In this document: piece after piece, positions 1 to 9,098 of the stretch
How the letters are laid out: each line of letters begins with the position of its first letter
How positions within the stretch are numbered: the first letter of the stretch is position 1
NCBI GenBank assembly: GCA_001896715.1
Contig: MPOY01000108.1
Span: forward strand, 1-35,087
Source of the DNA: Methanoculleus sp. EBM-46
GTDB taxonomy: Archaea; Halobacteriota; Methanomicrobia; Methanomicrobiales; Methanoculleaceae
DNA: 35,087 nt
Direction: 5' to 3'
Made by a program: the position numbers and the translations under genes
The notes under the pieces: generated by a model
What the model was told of the DNA's origin: nothing
What the model saw: only the letters and a program-made list of their open reading frames with translations
Database searches by the model: none

Positions 1-567
1 CAGGTACCCATAAAGCCGGGCAGAAAGCCGGCCCGAGCGGTAGGCTTCTTCGTCGACGTCCATCACCTCGGAGTCGCGGCAGGCAACCCCCCCCGCCCGC
101 CGGATGAGGTCGGCCGCGGCCGCCGGGTTGACTGCAAAGACCGCCGAGTACATCTTCACACCGGCAGGGATCCCGAGGACGGGGACCGACCGCCCCACGG
201 CGTCGAAGACGTCGCGGGCAGTCCCGTCCCCGCCGCAGAAGACGATGAGGTCGAGACCGGCATCGAGAAACGCCCGGCACGCGGCCTTCGTATCGGCAGC
301 ACCCGTCGGGCCAGATGGCTGGTAGACGACGGTAAAGCGGTCGATACCGGCACCGGCAAGGGCATCCTCGCCCATCGGCGCGGCACAGGTATACCACGTA
401 ATATCGTCGTCTCTGAGAAGGGAGAGGGCCTGGACCGCCCGGTCGCGGGCGCGGGGGACGGCGCCGCGCAGGAGCGCCTCCGAGACCTTTCCATCCGTCC
501 CCGCGAGCCCCACGGCGCCGCCCATACCGGCGACGGGGTTGACCAGAAACCCGACGGTCTTTCTCAT
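1..567 (-). CDS. ATP-NAD kinase-like protein (COG3199), partial
   Basis: Open reading of 189 codons running off the left edge of the window, so the C-terminus is missing. The N-terminus starts [17 protein letters not shown], and a GGDGT nucleotide-binding motif lies at residues 112-116; both are typical of the NAD kinase/diacylglycerol kinase superfamily, here the archaeal COG3199 branch, which is predicted to phosphorylate NAD. The ATG overlaps the trpA stop codon by 4 bases (ATGA), so it is the last visible gene of the trp operon and is probably translated by coupling. A role in tryptophan synthesis is not implied by its sequence. Family assignment is fairly sure; the substrate is inferred. 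Confidence 0.82.
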   Translation of the reverse strand, partial: MRKTVGFLVNPVAGMGGAVGLAGTDGKVSEALLRGAVPRARDRAVQALSLLRDDDITWYTCAAPMGEDALAGAGIDRFTVVYQPSGPTGAADTKAACRAFLDAGLDLIVFCGGDGTARDVFDAVGRSVPVLGIPAGVKMYSAVFAVNPAAAADLIRRAGGVACRDSEVMDVDEEAYRSGRLSARLYGYL

Positions 568-1400
568 CCCTCTACTCTTTCGCGCCGGGGCATATCAGGA
601 TCGGGGTCGGGAGCGAATCCGCTCTTGAGCGCCCTGATTACGGCGCGGAGGACTTCGTGCATCCCGGCTTCGTCGCCGGGGTGCTCCTCGATTACGCGGA
701 CAAGCGCGCTCCCTACGATGACGCCGTCCGCACCGGCGGCGGCGACCGCAGCCACGTGTTCCGGGCGCGAGACCCCGAACCCGACGGCGAGCGGGAGGTC
801 CGTCTTCTCCCGCACCGCACCGACCAGCCCGGCGAGGTTCGGGGGGAGATGGTCGCGCTCGCCGGTCACCCCCTCAAGCGAGATCAGGTAGACGAACCCG
901 GAAGCGCCCCTGAGGATCTTTTGCCGGCGCTCCGGCGAGGTCGTCGGGGCGACGAGCACGATCCGGTCGATGCCGTGCCGGAGGGCGGAGGGTGCGACCT
1001 CGCCCGACTCCTCGGTGGGGAGGTCGACGATGAGGATACCGTCCGCACCGGCGGCGGCGGCCTCCGCAAAGAACCAGTCGACCCCCCGACGGTAGACGAT
1101 GTTGTAGTAGGTGAAGAGGACGAGGGGGAGGGGCGGCGCGTACTCCCTGACCCGCCGAACGAGGGCGAAGACGTCGTCCGGGGTGGTGCCCACACGGAGG
1201 GCGCGGACATGCGCCCGCTCGATCACGGGGCCGTCCGCCACCGGGTCGGAGTAGGGGACGGCGATCTCGAGGAGGTCGACGCCCGCATCGACCATCGTCT
1301 TCGCCACGCCAAACGACGTTTCTCTATCAGGGTCCCCGGCGACGGTGAACCCGACGAAGACCGGGTTCTTCCGGGCGAAAAGTGCCTCGATCCGGCTCAT
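564..1400 (-). CDS. trpA: Tryptophan synthase alpha chain
   Basis: 278 aa, normal length for TrpA. It cleaves indole-3-glycerol phosphate to indole and glyceraldehyde 3-phosphate within the alpha2beta2 complex. The catalytic acids are visible as Glu45 (in [11 protein letters not shown]) and Asp56 (in VADGP), and the phosphate-binding GFGVS and GVIVGSA segments lie in the C-terminal third. The start ATG overlaps the trpB stop by 4 bases and its own stop overlaps the next gene by 4 bases, consistent with translational coupling across the operon. The partner beta chain is TrpB at 1397-2569. Confidence 0.97.
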   Translation of the reverse strand: MSRIEALFARKNPVFVGFTVAGDPDRETSFGVAKTMVDAGVDLLEIAVPYSDPVADGPVIERAHVRALRVGTTPDDVFALVRRVREYAPPLPLVLFTYYNIVYRRGVDWFFAEAAAAGADGILIVDLPTEESGEVAPSALRHGIDRIVLVAPTTSPERRQKILRGASGFVYLISLEGVTGERDHLPPNLAGLVGAVREKTDLPLAVGFGVSRPEHVAAVAAAGADGVIVGSALVRVIEEHPGDEAGMHEVLRAVIRALKSGFAPDPDPDMPRRERVEG

Positions 1401-2569
1401 GCCGCGCCTCCGTGAACGTTCGCGACGTCTGCAACGTCCTTGTCGCCCCGGCCGGAGAGGTTGACGACGAGGATGTCGTCTTCATCGAGGTTGTCCGCCG
1501 CCCGGAGGGCGTAAGCGACCGCGTGGGCGGACTCGAGCGCCGGGATGATCCCTTCGACGCGGGAGAGGTAGCGGAAGGCGTGGAGCGCTTCGGCGTCGGT
1601 GACCGCCTCGTAGCGGACCCTTCCCGCGTCCTTCAGCATGGCGTGCTCCGGCCCGACGGAGGGATGGTCGAGGCCCGCGGCGATCGAGTGCGTCTCGAGC
1701 GCCTGGCCGTCGCCGTCCTGGAGGAGGTAGGAGAGCGCTCCCTGGAAGACCCCGACCGAACCGGCCGAGAGCGAAGCCCCGTGACGGCCGGAGATAAGTC
1801 CCTCGCCGCCCGCCTCCACGCCGACGAGCCGCACATCGTCGTTCACGAACGGGTAGAAGATGCCGATTGCGTTCGAACCCCCGCCGACGCAGGCGACGAC
1901 GATGTCGGGGAGCCGCCCTTCCCGCTCGAGGATCTGCCGCCGCGCCTCCTCGCCGATGACCGACTGGAAGTCCCGGACGATCCGGGGGAAGGGGTGCGGG
2001 CCGACGCAGGAGCCGAGCAGGTAGTGGGTATCCCCAAGGTTCGCCACCCAGTCGCGCATCGCCGCGTTAATGGCGTCTTTAAGTGTCCGCGTCCCGGAGG
2101 CGACCGGGACGACCCGGGCGCCGAGGAGCTCCATCCGAAAGACATTGAGCGCCTGGCGCCGGGTGTCCACCTCACCCATGTAGACCTCGACGGGCAGATC
2201 GAGAACTGCGCCCGCGATCGCCGTCGCGACGCCGTGCTGCCCGGCGCCGGTCTCGGCGATGAGCCGGCGCTTGCCCATGAACTTCGCCATGAGCGCCTGG
2301 CCGAGGGTGTTGTTCAGTTTGTGGGCGCCGCCGTGGAGGAGATCCTCCCTTTTCAGGTAGACACGGCAGCCGAGGTCGCGGGAGAGGTTCCCGCAGAAGG
2401 TAAGCGGTGTCTCCCGGCCGGCGTACTCGTGCAGGTACCAGGAGAGCCGGCGGGAGAACTCCGGGTCTTCGCGGACCCGGGCATAGGTCTCCTCAAGCTC
2501 GATCAACGCGCTCATCAGGGTTTCGGGCACGTACTGCCCGCCGTATACTCCGTATCGTCCTGCTCTCAT
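1397..2569 (-). CDS. trpB: Tryptophan synthase beta chain (TrpB1 type)
   Basis: 390 aa PLP enzyme that condenses indole with serine to give tryptophan. The PLP lysine is Lys84 in GAHKLNN, the catalytic Glu106 is in ETGAGQHG, and the phosphate-binding GGGSN is at 229-233. The frame is open upstream to 2755, but the start [16 protein letters not shown] at 2569 matches the family N-terminus and overlaps the trpF stop by 4 bases (ATGA), so the upstream extension is rejected. This is the alpha-partnered TrpB1 type; a second, TrpB2-type enzyme heads the same operon. Confidence 0.97.
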   Translation of the reverse strand: MRAGRYGVYGGQYVPETLMSALIELEETYARVREDPEFSRRLSWYLHEYAGRETPLTFCGNLSRDLGCRVYLKREDLLHGGAHKLNNTLGQALMAKFMGKRRLIAETGAGQHGVATAIAGAVLDLPVEVYMGEVDTRRQALNVFRMELLGARVVPVASGTRTLKDAINAAMRDWVANLGDTHYLLGSCVGPHPFPRIVRDFQSVIGEEARRQILEREGRLPDIVVACVGGGSNAIGIFYPFVNDDVRLVGVEAGGEGLISGRHGASLSAGSVGVFQGALSYLLQDGDGQALETHSIAAGLDHPSVGPEHAMLKDAGRVRYEAVTDAEALHAFRYLSRVEGIIPALESAHAVAYALRAADNLDEDDILVVNLSGRGDKDVADVANVHGGAA

Positions 2570-3138
2570 GGTTCTATCGTCCTGCATGCCTTCACGAACG
2601 CCCTCATGAGACGCTCGTCCTTGATCCCCGGCGCCGCCTCGACGCCCGAAGCGACGTCGACGGCGTAAGGCCTTACCGCCCGGATTGCCGCGGCGACGTT
2701 TCCGGGGGAAAGCCCCCCCGCGAGGATGACCGGCACCGGGGAGGCGGCCACGCATCTTCGTGCGTATTCGGGGTCGAACGCCCGCCCGGTGCCGCAGCTG
2801 CCGTCGACGACCACCGCGTCGCAGTCGTCCCGGAGAGCGTCGCCGGGAGCAAGCATCCGGATGACCCGGACCCCCGCGCCCCGGGGGAGGGCGAGGTCGC
2901 CTGCCACCTGGACCGCGTCCGGCCGCGAGGAGAGGATCGTCGCGAGGTCCTCCTCCCGGTCGGTCGAAGTGACGGCGACCGTGGTCACGAACGGCGGAAC
3001 CGCCGCGAATATTTCCCGCGCCAGCTCCGGGGTCACCGACCGGGGCGAGGGGCTCGCGAGCACCACGCCGATCGCATCGGCTCCAGCCGCGGCGGCGGCA
3101 CGGGCGTCGCCGACGGTGGTGATCCCGCAGATCTTCAC
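2566..3138 (-). CDS. trpF: Phosphoribosylanthranilate isomerase, GTG start
   Basis: 190 aa when started at the GTG at 3136-3138, which overlaps the trpC stop as GTGA exactly as the other operon junctions overlap as ATGA. A GGAGGG lies 12 bases upstream. This start gives MKICGITT, placing the catalytic cysteine at residue 4 as usual for TrpF. An open extension to 3168 adds ten residues that the family does not have. The enzyme converts N-(5'-phosphoribosyl)anthranilate to CdRP, the substrate of TrpC upstream. Catalytic Asp lies in the VDVASGVE segment. Confidence 0.93.
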   Translation of the reverse strand: MKICGITTVGDARAAAAAGADAIGVVLASPSPRSVTPELAREIFAAVPPFVTTVAVTSTDREEDLATILSSRPDAVQVAGDLALPRGAGVRVIRMLAPGDALRDDCDAVVVDGSCGTGRAFDPEYARRCVAASPVPVILAGGLSPGNVAAAIRAVRPYAVDVASGVEAAPGIKDERLMRAFVKACRTIEP

Positions 3139-3893
3139 GCGAATACGAATCCCTCCAGCCGTTTGCACCGATCTTTAGCCGACATCAGGGCGGACCCGAT
3201 CAGGAACGCATCGCAATGCCTCCCGAGGCTCCGGACATCGTAGGGCCACGTGATGCCGCTCTCGGAGACCACGATCCTCCCCGCGTCACGTGCCGCTTCC
3301 GCGAGGCGGAAGGTCGTCGAGAGGTCGATCCTCATCGTCTCCAGGTCGCGGTTGTTGATCCCGATAAGTCTCGCATCCGTCGCGAGAGCGCGTTCCATCT
3401 CGTTCCTGTCGTGGACCTCGACGAGCGCCTCAAGACCGAGCGCGTATGCCCCGTCGACGAACGCGGGGAGGCGATCCCCGAGCACCCGGGCGATCAGGAG
3501 GACGGCGTCGGCGCCGAGCGCCCGGGTTTCTGCAAGCTGGCGCTCGTCGACGATGAAGTCTTTCCTGAGGATCGGCACCGTTACCGCACGCCGCACCCGG
3601 ACGAGGTTTTCGATGCTCCCAAAAAAATAGGCAGGTTCGGTCAGCACCGAGAGCCCGACGGCTCCGGCGGCGGCGAACTCCCTCGCGATCGTCTCGGGGG
3701 CGCAGCCGTCGTGGATTCTGCCGCGCAACGGGGAGGCGTACTTCACCTCGGCGATGATCGCGCGTCTCTCCCGGCACGCACGTATGGCGGCCTCAAGGCT
3801 CCGGTGGGGCGGAGCGCCGGGATCGATCTCCGGAAGAGTGTCGAGGCTCTCCAGGCGCTCCCGGGTCGCCCTGACGATATCGTCGAGGATCAT
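3135..3893 (-). CDS. trpC: Indole-3-glycerol phosphate synthase
   Basis: 252 aa single-domain (beta/alpha)8 enzyme that decarboxylates and cyclises CdRP to indole-3-glycerol phosphate. Seen: [10 protein letters not shown] with Glu49 and Lys51, [10 protein letters not shown] with the second conserved lysine, GINNRDL, and SESGI. It is not fused to TrpF, unlike in enterobacteria. Starts with an ATG overlapping the trpD stop by 4 bases and its stop overlaps the trpF GTG. Confidence 0.97.
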   Translation of the reverse strand: MILDDIVRATRERLESLDTLPEIDPGAPPHRSLEAAIRACRERRAIIAEVKYASPLRGRIHDGCAPETIAREFAAAGAVGLSVLTEPAYFFGSIENLVRVRRAVTVPILRKDFIVDERQLAETRALGADAVLLIARVLGDRLPAFVDGAYALGLEALVEVHDRNEMERALATDARLIGINNRDLETMRIDLSTTFRLAEAARDAGRIVVSESGITWPYDVRSLGRHCDAFLIGSALMSAKDRCKRLEGFVFA

Positions 3894-4906
3894 ACCGGGC
3901 CTCCGGTCGCCTCGACCAGCCGGCGGAGCCGATCGAGCGCCGCGCCCGAGTCGATCGAAGCCTCGGCGCGGGCGATGCCGGCGGCGATGTCGCCGGCCTT
4001 TCCACCGAGGTAGATCGCCGCCCCGGCGTTGAGGGCGACGATGTCCCGGGCGGGGCCGTCCTCCCCCGCGAGGACGGAGAGGAGGAGCCGGGCGTTCTCC
4101 TCCGGCCCGCCGCCCCGGAGTGCGGCCACAGGCGAGCGCGGGATCCCGAACTCCATGCAGTCGAGCGTATACGTTTCGACCTCGCCGTCCCGGAGCTCCG
4201 CGACCGTCGTCGGCCCGGCCGTCGCGATCTCGTCGAGACCCGCGCCGTGGACCACCATCGCCCGCTCCACCCCGAGATCCCCGAGCACCCGCGCGACCGG
4301 AAGGGTCAGGCGGGGATCGTAGACGCCGAGGAGGTGAGCCCCGGCACCTGCCGGGTTCGTGAGGGGACCGAGGAGGTTGAAGACCGTCCGTATCCCGATC
4401 TCCTGCCGGGCCGATCTGGCGTACCGCATCGCCGGGTGGTAAGCCGGGGCGAAGAGGAAGGCGATCCCGGCGACCGCGAGGACCTCCCCGACCTTATCGG
4501 GCGGGATCGCGACGGAGACGCCGAGCGCCTCGAGGACGTCGGCCGAACCGCACCGGCTCGATACGCCCCGGTTTCCGTGCTTCACGACCGGGACGCCGGC
4601 CCCGGCCGCGACAAAGGCGGCCGCGGTGCTGATGTTGAACGTCCCCGCACCGTCGCCCCCGGTCCCGCAGGTATCCACCCGCATCTCCGGGGCGGGGAGA
4701 ACAACCGGGACGGCCGCCGCCCGCATCGTCCGGGCGAACGCCGCGATCTCCGTCTCGCTCTCCCCTTTCATCCGCAGTGCCGTGAGGAAACCGCCGACCT
4801 GGGCGGGAGTCGCCACGCCCCGCATGATCTCCTCCATCACCCTTCCCGCCTCGGCGGAGGTGAGGTCCGTGCCCGTGGAGATCCGGACAATCGCTTCGCG
4901 GATCAT
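3890..4906 (-). CDS. trpD: Anthranilate phosphoribosyltransferase
   Basis: 338 aa, standard length. Transfers phosphoribosyl from PRPP to anthranilate. The PRPP-binding loop GTGGDG is at residues 81-86, NIST at 91-94 and KHGNR at 109-113, all in their normal order. A separate protein, not fused to TrpG. Four-base ATGA overlap with trpG upstream and with trpC downstream. Confidence 0.97.
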   Translation of the reverse strand: MIREAIVRISTGTDLTSAEAGRVMEEIMRGVATPAQVGGFLTALRMKGESETEIAAFARTMRAAAVPVVLPAPEMRVDTCGTGGDGAGTFNISTAAAFVAAGAGVPVVKHGNRGVSSRCGSADVLEALGVSVAIPPDKVGEVLAVAGIAFLFAPAYHPAMRYARSARQEIGIRTVFNLLGPLTNPAGAGAHLLGVYDPRLTLPVARVLGDLGVERAMVVHGAGLDEIATAGPTTVAELRDGEVETYTLDCMEFGIPRSPVAALRGGGPEENARLLLSVLAGEDGPARDIVALNAGAAIYLGGKAGDIAAGIARAEASIDSGAALDRLRRLVEATGGPV

Positions 4907-5484
4907 GCCGCACCCCCCATACCGGAGAGGAAGTTTTTCATCAGGCGGTTCCCGTCGGGGGTGAGGATGCTCTCCGGGTGGAACTGCACCCCCTCGATCG
5001 GGAACTTCCGGTGCCGGACGCCCATGATCGCCCCGTCGTCGTCGCTTCGGGCCGTCACTTCGAGGCAGTCCGGGACGGTCGCCGGATCGATGACGAGCGA
5101 GTGGTAACGGGTCGCGACGAGGGGGCTTGCCACCCCCGTGTAGATCCCCGCACCGTCGTGCCGGATCGCCGACCGCTTCCCATGCATCAACCGATCCGCC
5201 CGAACGATGCGTGCACCGAACGCAAGGCCGATCGCCTGGTGGCCGAGGCAGACCCCGAGCGTCGGGACGGTTCGGCTGATCGTGCCGAGGACCTCCCGGT
5301 AGAGAGCGGAGTCCCGGGGATGCCCCGGGCCCGGCGAGAGGACGACACGGTCGAAGAGCACGGGACGGATCCGCTCAAACAGCGTATCGCTCTTCACCAC
5401 GACCGGCTCCGCCCCGAGCATACCGATCTGCTGGCAGAGGTTGAAGGTGAAGCTGTCGTAACTGTCGATGACGAGCACCCGCAT
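4903..5484 (-). CDS. trpG: Anthranilate synthase, glutamine amidotransferase subunit
   Basis: 193 aa class I glutamine amidotransferase that hydrolyses glutamine to supply ammonia to TrpE. The nucleophile Cys79 is in GVCLGHQAIG and the His/Glu pair is in FHPES near residue 169. The start MRVLVIDSYDSFTFNL is canonical; the ATG shares one base with the trpE stop (TGATG). The frame is open far upstream through trpE in another register, which is only a high-GC artefact. Confidence 0.97.
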   Translation of the reverse strand: MRVLVIDSYDSFTFNLCQQIGMLGAEPVVVKSDTLFERIRPVLFDRVVLSPGPGHPRDSALYREVLGTISRTVPTLGVCLGHQAIGLAFGARIVRADRLMHGKRSAIRHDGAGIYTGVASPLVATRYHSLVIDPATVPDCLEVTARSDDDGAIMGVRHRKFPIEGVQFHPESILTPDGNRLMKNFLSGMGGAA

Positions 5485-7003
5485 CACTCCGCCTCCGCGC
5501 CGAGCGCCGCAAGCATCGCCCGCCCTTTGTTCTCGGTCTCGGCCCACTCCCGGCCGGGGTCGGAGTCGGCCACGATCCCCGCCCCCACCTGGACGGAGGC
5601 GGCGCCGGCCTGCATGACGATCGTCCGGATGGCTATCGCGAGGTCCATCGTGCCGGAAAAACCGAGGTAACCGACGGCTCCCGCGTAGATCCCGCGCCGG
5701 AGCTTCTCCGTCTCGCCGATGATCTGCATCGCCCGAACCTTCGGGGCGCCCGAAACGGTCCCCGCGGGAAAACAGGAGCGTAAGGCGTCGAATCGGTCGA
5801 GCCCCTCCCGGAGGGTGCCCGTGACCGTCGAGGCGATATGCTGAACGTGCGAGAACCGCTCGATGGTCATGAACCCCTCCACCGAGACGCTCCCGTACCT
5901 CGATACCGCCCCGACGTCGTTTCTCGCCAGGTCGACGAGCATGATGTGTTCGGCTCGCTCTTTCTCGTCCGCGAGGAGCTCGGCCGCGAGCCGGTCGTCC
6001 TCCGCCGGGGTCCTTCCCCGCGGTCGGGTGCCGGCGATCGGGACGGTCGTCACCCGGCCGTCCTCCACCCGGACGAGCATCTCGGGACTGCTCCCGGCGA
6101 CCGCCATGTCCCCGAAGTCCAGGTAGTACATGTAAGGGCTCGGATTTTTCACCCGGAGCCGCCGGTAGACCTCGAACGGGTCGCCCGCGATACGGCAGGC
6201 GAGCCGCCGGGAGAGGACAGCCTGGAAGACGTCGCCTGCGGCGATATGCTCCTTGATCCGGAGAACCGCGCCCGAGAACTCTTCCGGGGTGCAGGACGAC
6301 GTCACAACCCCTGAGGAGGGGGGATAGCCCGTGCATGCCGGGGTGAGGTCGCGTATCCGGGCGAGCGCCCCGGCGATCGCCTCACGGGCCCGGTAGTACT
6401 CCTCCTCTGCGTCGGCTCCGTCGGTGACGAGCAGGTTCCCGACGACCGCGAGCCGTTCTCTCCGGTGGTCGAGGGCGAGGCAGTTTTGCGCCAGCATGAA
6501 CCGGGCGGCGGGCTCTTCGGAGCCCTCCGCCGTCTCCACCCGGGAGACCGGGTAGATGGAAGAGATGAGGTCGTAGGAGAAGTAGCCCGCGAGCCCCCCG
6601 GAGAACCCCCGGAGCGGCGAAGGGGCGACCCGGAACCGGGCCATGAACGAACGGGCGGCACCGATGGGATCGGCGGCCTCGACCTCCCCGGCGATCGCTC
6701 GGATGCGGGGATCGCCGGAGACGGTCAGCGCACCGTCGGAGGCCACGACGACCGTCGCAGCCGGGGCGGTGCAGATGAAGGAGTAACGGGCGGTCTTCCC
6801 GCTCCCTTCGAGCGACTCCAGCAGGAACCCGGGGCCATCCCGGAGGGACGCGTAAAGGTCCGCCGGCGAAGGTGCCGGAAGCGGGATCTCGGTAAATACG
6901 GGGACGATGAGAGGCAGACAGGCCGCGTCCGCTGCAGCGACGGCCGCTTCGTACCCCGGTTCGGTGTTCAGCTCTCTTGGAGCGCCGTCCAGTCCACCGG
7001 CAT
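5484..7003 (-). CDS. trpE: Anthranilate synthase component I, apparent 5' frameshift
   Basis: Aminase subunit that converts chorismate to anthranilate with TrpG. The chorismate-binding half is complete: MYYLDFGDMAVAGSSPEML, IAGTRPRG, DEKERAEHIMLVDLARND, FPAGTVSGAPK and GAVGYLG. The N-terminal feedback-site region (LLESLEGSGKTARYSF) is in the same frame, but that frame has no ATG, GTG or TTG upstream of it; the first is a GTG at 6746, too late. An ATG at 7001-7003, coupled to the trpB2 stop (TGATG), opens a different frame and reads 11 codons ([11 protein letters not shown]) to a TGA at 6968-6970. One extra base near 6971 would join the two into a 506-aa protein with a natural N-terminus. Either the strain carries a frameshift or the assembly lost a base. 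Coordinates span the reconstructed gene. Confidence 0.85.
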
Positions 7004-8361
7004 CACCCCGTCGCCGGCAGCCGGGCGAGCGACTCCTTGATCAGCTCGACCGGGTACTCGTAGTCGACGAGCCTTCCTCCAAAGTATGCCTCGTAGGAGG
7101 AGAAGTCGAAGTTCCCGTGCCCGGAGTTGTTGAAGAGGATCGTCTTTGCCTCCCCGGTCGTGCGGCACCGGACGGCCTCATCGATCGCGGCCTTCACGGC
7201 GTGGGCTGCCTCGGGCGCGACGATGATCCCCTCCGTCCGGGCAAACATCACGGCGGCATCGAAGACCTCGTTCTGGTGGTAGGCAACGGGCCGGACCACG
7301 CCATCGCGGGCGAGGCGGGAGACGAGCGGCGACATCCCGTGGTAGCGCAGGCCTCCGGCATGGATCGCCGGCGGGACGAAGTCGTGGCCGAGGGTGAACA
7401 TCCGCAGCATCGGCGTCAGCCCCGCGACATCCCCAAAGTCGTAAGCGTAGAGCCCCTTCGTCAGGGTCGGGCAGGCGAACGGCTCCACCGCGACGATATC
7501 GGTCTCGGGGTGTTTTCCCGTGATCTTATCGCCGGCAAACGGGAAGGAGAGCCCGGCGAAGTTGGAACCGCCGCCGACGCAACCGATCACCACATCGGGG
7601 TAGGCTTCCACCATGGCAAGCTGCTCCCGCGCCTCCTGGCCGATGATCGTCTGGTGAAGGCAGACGTGGTTGAGGACGGAGCCGAGCGCGTAGTTGGTGT
7701 TCTCGTGGTTTGCCGCATCCTCGACCGCCTCGGATATGGCGATGCCGAGGGAGCCCGGCGTATCCGGGGAGTGGGCGAGGACCGCCCGTCCCGACCGGGT
7801 CTTATCCGACGGGCTCGGTATGCATTCGGCACCGTAGACCTGCATCATGCTCTTACGGTAGGGTTTCTGCTCGTAGGAGGACCGGACCATGTAGACGGTG
7901 CACTCCATGTCAAAGAGGCCCGCTGCAAACGCAAGCGATGACCCCCACTGCCCCGCCCCGGTCTCGGTCGCGAGGCGCTCGACCCCCTCCTCGCGGTTGT
8001 AGTAGGCCTGGGGAATGGCGGTGTTGGGCTTGTGCGAGCCCGGCGGGCTCACGCCTTCCCACTTGAAGTAGATCTTTGCCGGGGTCTTCAAGGCGGCCTC
8101 GAGCCTTCGTGCCCGGTAGAGGGGGCTTGGTCTCCAGAGGGTGAGGATATCCCGGACCTCGCCGGGGATATCGATGTAGCGCTCCGTAGTCATCTCCTGC
8201 CGGATCAGTTCCATCGGAAATATGTGGCGGAGGTCATCGGGAACCGCCGGTTTCCCGGTCGCCGGGTGGAGGGGCGGATCCATGGGTGTCGGGAGATCCG
8301 CCTGGATGTTATACCACCGCTTCGGCATCTCCCCCTCGTCAAGGAGGATCTTCGTCTGCAT
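7003..8361 (-). CDS. trpB2: TrpB2-type tryptophan synthase beta chain
   Basis: 452 aa, longer than TrpB1 and with the TrpB2 pattern: PLP lysine Lys111 in [19 protein letters not shown], and [17 protein letters not shown]. TrpB2 enzymes make tryptophan from indole and serine (or phosphoserine in some archaea) and do not form the classical complex with TrpA; their role beside TrpB1 is usually indole salvage. The frame is open to 8394, but that ATG lies inside the TATA box. The ATG at 8359-8361 ([18 protein letters not shown]) is preferred and coincides with the predicted transcription start, so the mRNA is likely leaderless. First gene of the trp operon. Confidence 0.93.
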   Translation of the reverse strand: MQTKILLDEGEMPKRWYNIQADLPTPMDPPLHPATGKPAVPDDLRHIFPMELIRQEMTTERYIDIPGEVRDILTLWRPSPLYRARRLEAALKTPAKIYFKWEGVSPPGSHKPNTAIPQAYYNREEGVERLATETGAGQWGSSLAFAAGLFDMECTVYMVRSSYEQKPYRKSMMQVYGAECIPSPSDKTRSGRAVLAHSPDTPGSLGIAISEAVEDAANHENTNYALGSVLNHVCLHQTIIGQEAREQLAMVEAYPDVVIGCVGGGSNFAGLSFPFAGDKITGKHPETDIVAVEPFACPTLTKGLYAYDFGDVAGLTPMLRMFTLGHDFVPPAIHAGGLRYHGMSPLVSRLARDGVVRPVAYHQNEVFDAAVMFARTEGIIVAPEAAHAVKAAIDEAVRCRTTGEAKTILFNNSGHGNFDFSSYEAYFGGRLVDYEYPVELIKESLARLPATG

Positions 8362-8373
8362 ACACCATGGTGT
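8362..8373. promoter_or_regulatory. 12-bp palindrome, candidate trp operator
   Basis: ACACCATGGTGT is a perfect 12-bp palindrome sitting between the TATA box and the trpB2 start codon, where a bound repressor would block transcription initiation. Known archaeal TrpY boxes (TGTACA) differ, so the cognate regulator is unknown. Confidence 0.4.
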
Positions 8374-8383
8374 GTTTCTGACA

Positions 8384-8395
8384 GATATATACATT
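8384..8395 (-). promoter_or_regulatory. TATA box of the trp operon
   Basis: On the minus strand the sequence reads CAATGTATATATCT, a good archaeal TATA box about 27 bases upstream of the trpB2 ATG at 8361. No other promoter-like sequence is seen in the overlapping genes that follow, so it probably drives the whole operon. Confidence 0.65.
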
Positions 8396-8469
8396 GCGGA
8401 TCAACAATGATCAGAGTAGTTTGTTTTAATGCGCATGGCCCGGGCGGGGATAGGCCCCCGGGAAAAAGG

Positions 8470-8475
8470 GTATAT
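8470..8475 (+). promoter_or_regulatory. TATA box of the YdjM-like gene
   Basis: GGGTATATGG is centred about 27 bases before the ATG at 8499, predicting transcription from or next to the start codon (leaderless). The GGAGAG just before the ATG is only two bases away, too close to act as a ribosome binding site. Confidence 0.5.
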
Positions 8476-8498
8476 GGTAATATCACCACTGGAGAGCG

Positions 8499-9080
8499 AT
8501 GTACCTCCTCGCCCACGCCATGGTCGGCATCCTCATCGGGATCGTCTTCGCGGCGATCGTCGGCGATCGGCGACTTATCGCGCTCGGCGCCCTCGGTGCC
8601 GTCCTCCCCGACCTGATCGATAAGCCGCTCGGGCACATCGTCCTTGCCGGGACGGTCAACTACGGGCGGATCTACTTCCACGGCCTCACCGTCCTCTCCC
8701 TCGCCCTCCTCGCCGGCTTCCTCATCTACCACTACCGCGGCCAGGTCGGCCTCCTCGTGGTGGCCGCCGGTATGGCAAGCCACCAGGTTCTCGACGGCAT
8801 GTGGCGGCAGCCCGTCGAGTGGTTCTGGCCGTTCCTCGGCCCTCTCCCACAGCACGACTACCCGGGAGACTACTTCTGGAGCTCGATCCTGCGGGAGCTC
8901 GCCCAGCCGAGCGAATGGCTCTTCTTTCTCCTGATCGCCGGGCTGTTTACCGTTCTTTACCGGCGGGAGATAGGGGCCCTCCTCACCGGGCTTGCAGACC
9001 CTGGAACCTGGAGGATGCTCGTCCTCGTCCTCGGTCTCGCCGCCGTCGCCGCGCTGGTCGTGGGCGCGCGGTTCCTGTGA
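8499..9080 (+). CDS. YdjM-like membrane-bound metal-dependent hydrolase
   Basis: 193 aa integral membrane protein with about five hydrophobic segments (near residues 5-22, 27-40, 62-80, 142-158 and 170-192). Motifs LPDLIDKP, HGLT and HQVLDGMW supply Asp and His residues placed as in the YdjM/DUF457 family of predicted zinc-dependent membrane hydrolases (related in fold to phospholipase C). Substrate unknown. It is transcribed divergently from the trp operon and convergently with the methyltransferase downstream; no functional link to either is evident. Confidence 0.75.
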   Translation: MYLLAHAMVGILIGIVFAAIVGDRRLIALGALGAVLPDLIDKPLGHIVLAGTVNYGRIYFHGLTVLSLALLAGFLIYHYRGQVGLLVVAAGMASHQVLDGMWRQPVEWFWPFLGPLPQHDYPGDYFWSSILRELAQPSEWLFFLLIAGLFTVLYRREIGALLTGLADPGTWRMLVLVLGLAAVAALVVGARFL

Positions 9081-9098
9081 GAGAGAACCTCCCGGTCG

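Noticed and set aside
1382-2668. Long plus-strand ORF opposite trpB
   Set aside because: High-GC shadow: Arg/Asp/Glu/Pro-rich, no family match, fully antisense to a certain gene. The same applies to 24753-26450 (+), 31309-32670 (-), 26755-27846 (-), 9111-10064 (+) and 33898-34725 (-).
2570-2755. Upstream extension of trpB
   Set aside because: Arg/Gly-rich, lies over trpF in another frame, and the coupled ATG at 2569 gives the canonical N-terminus.
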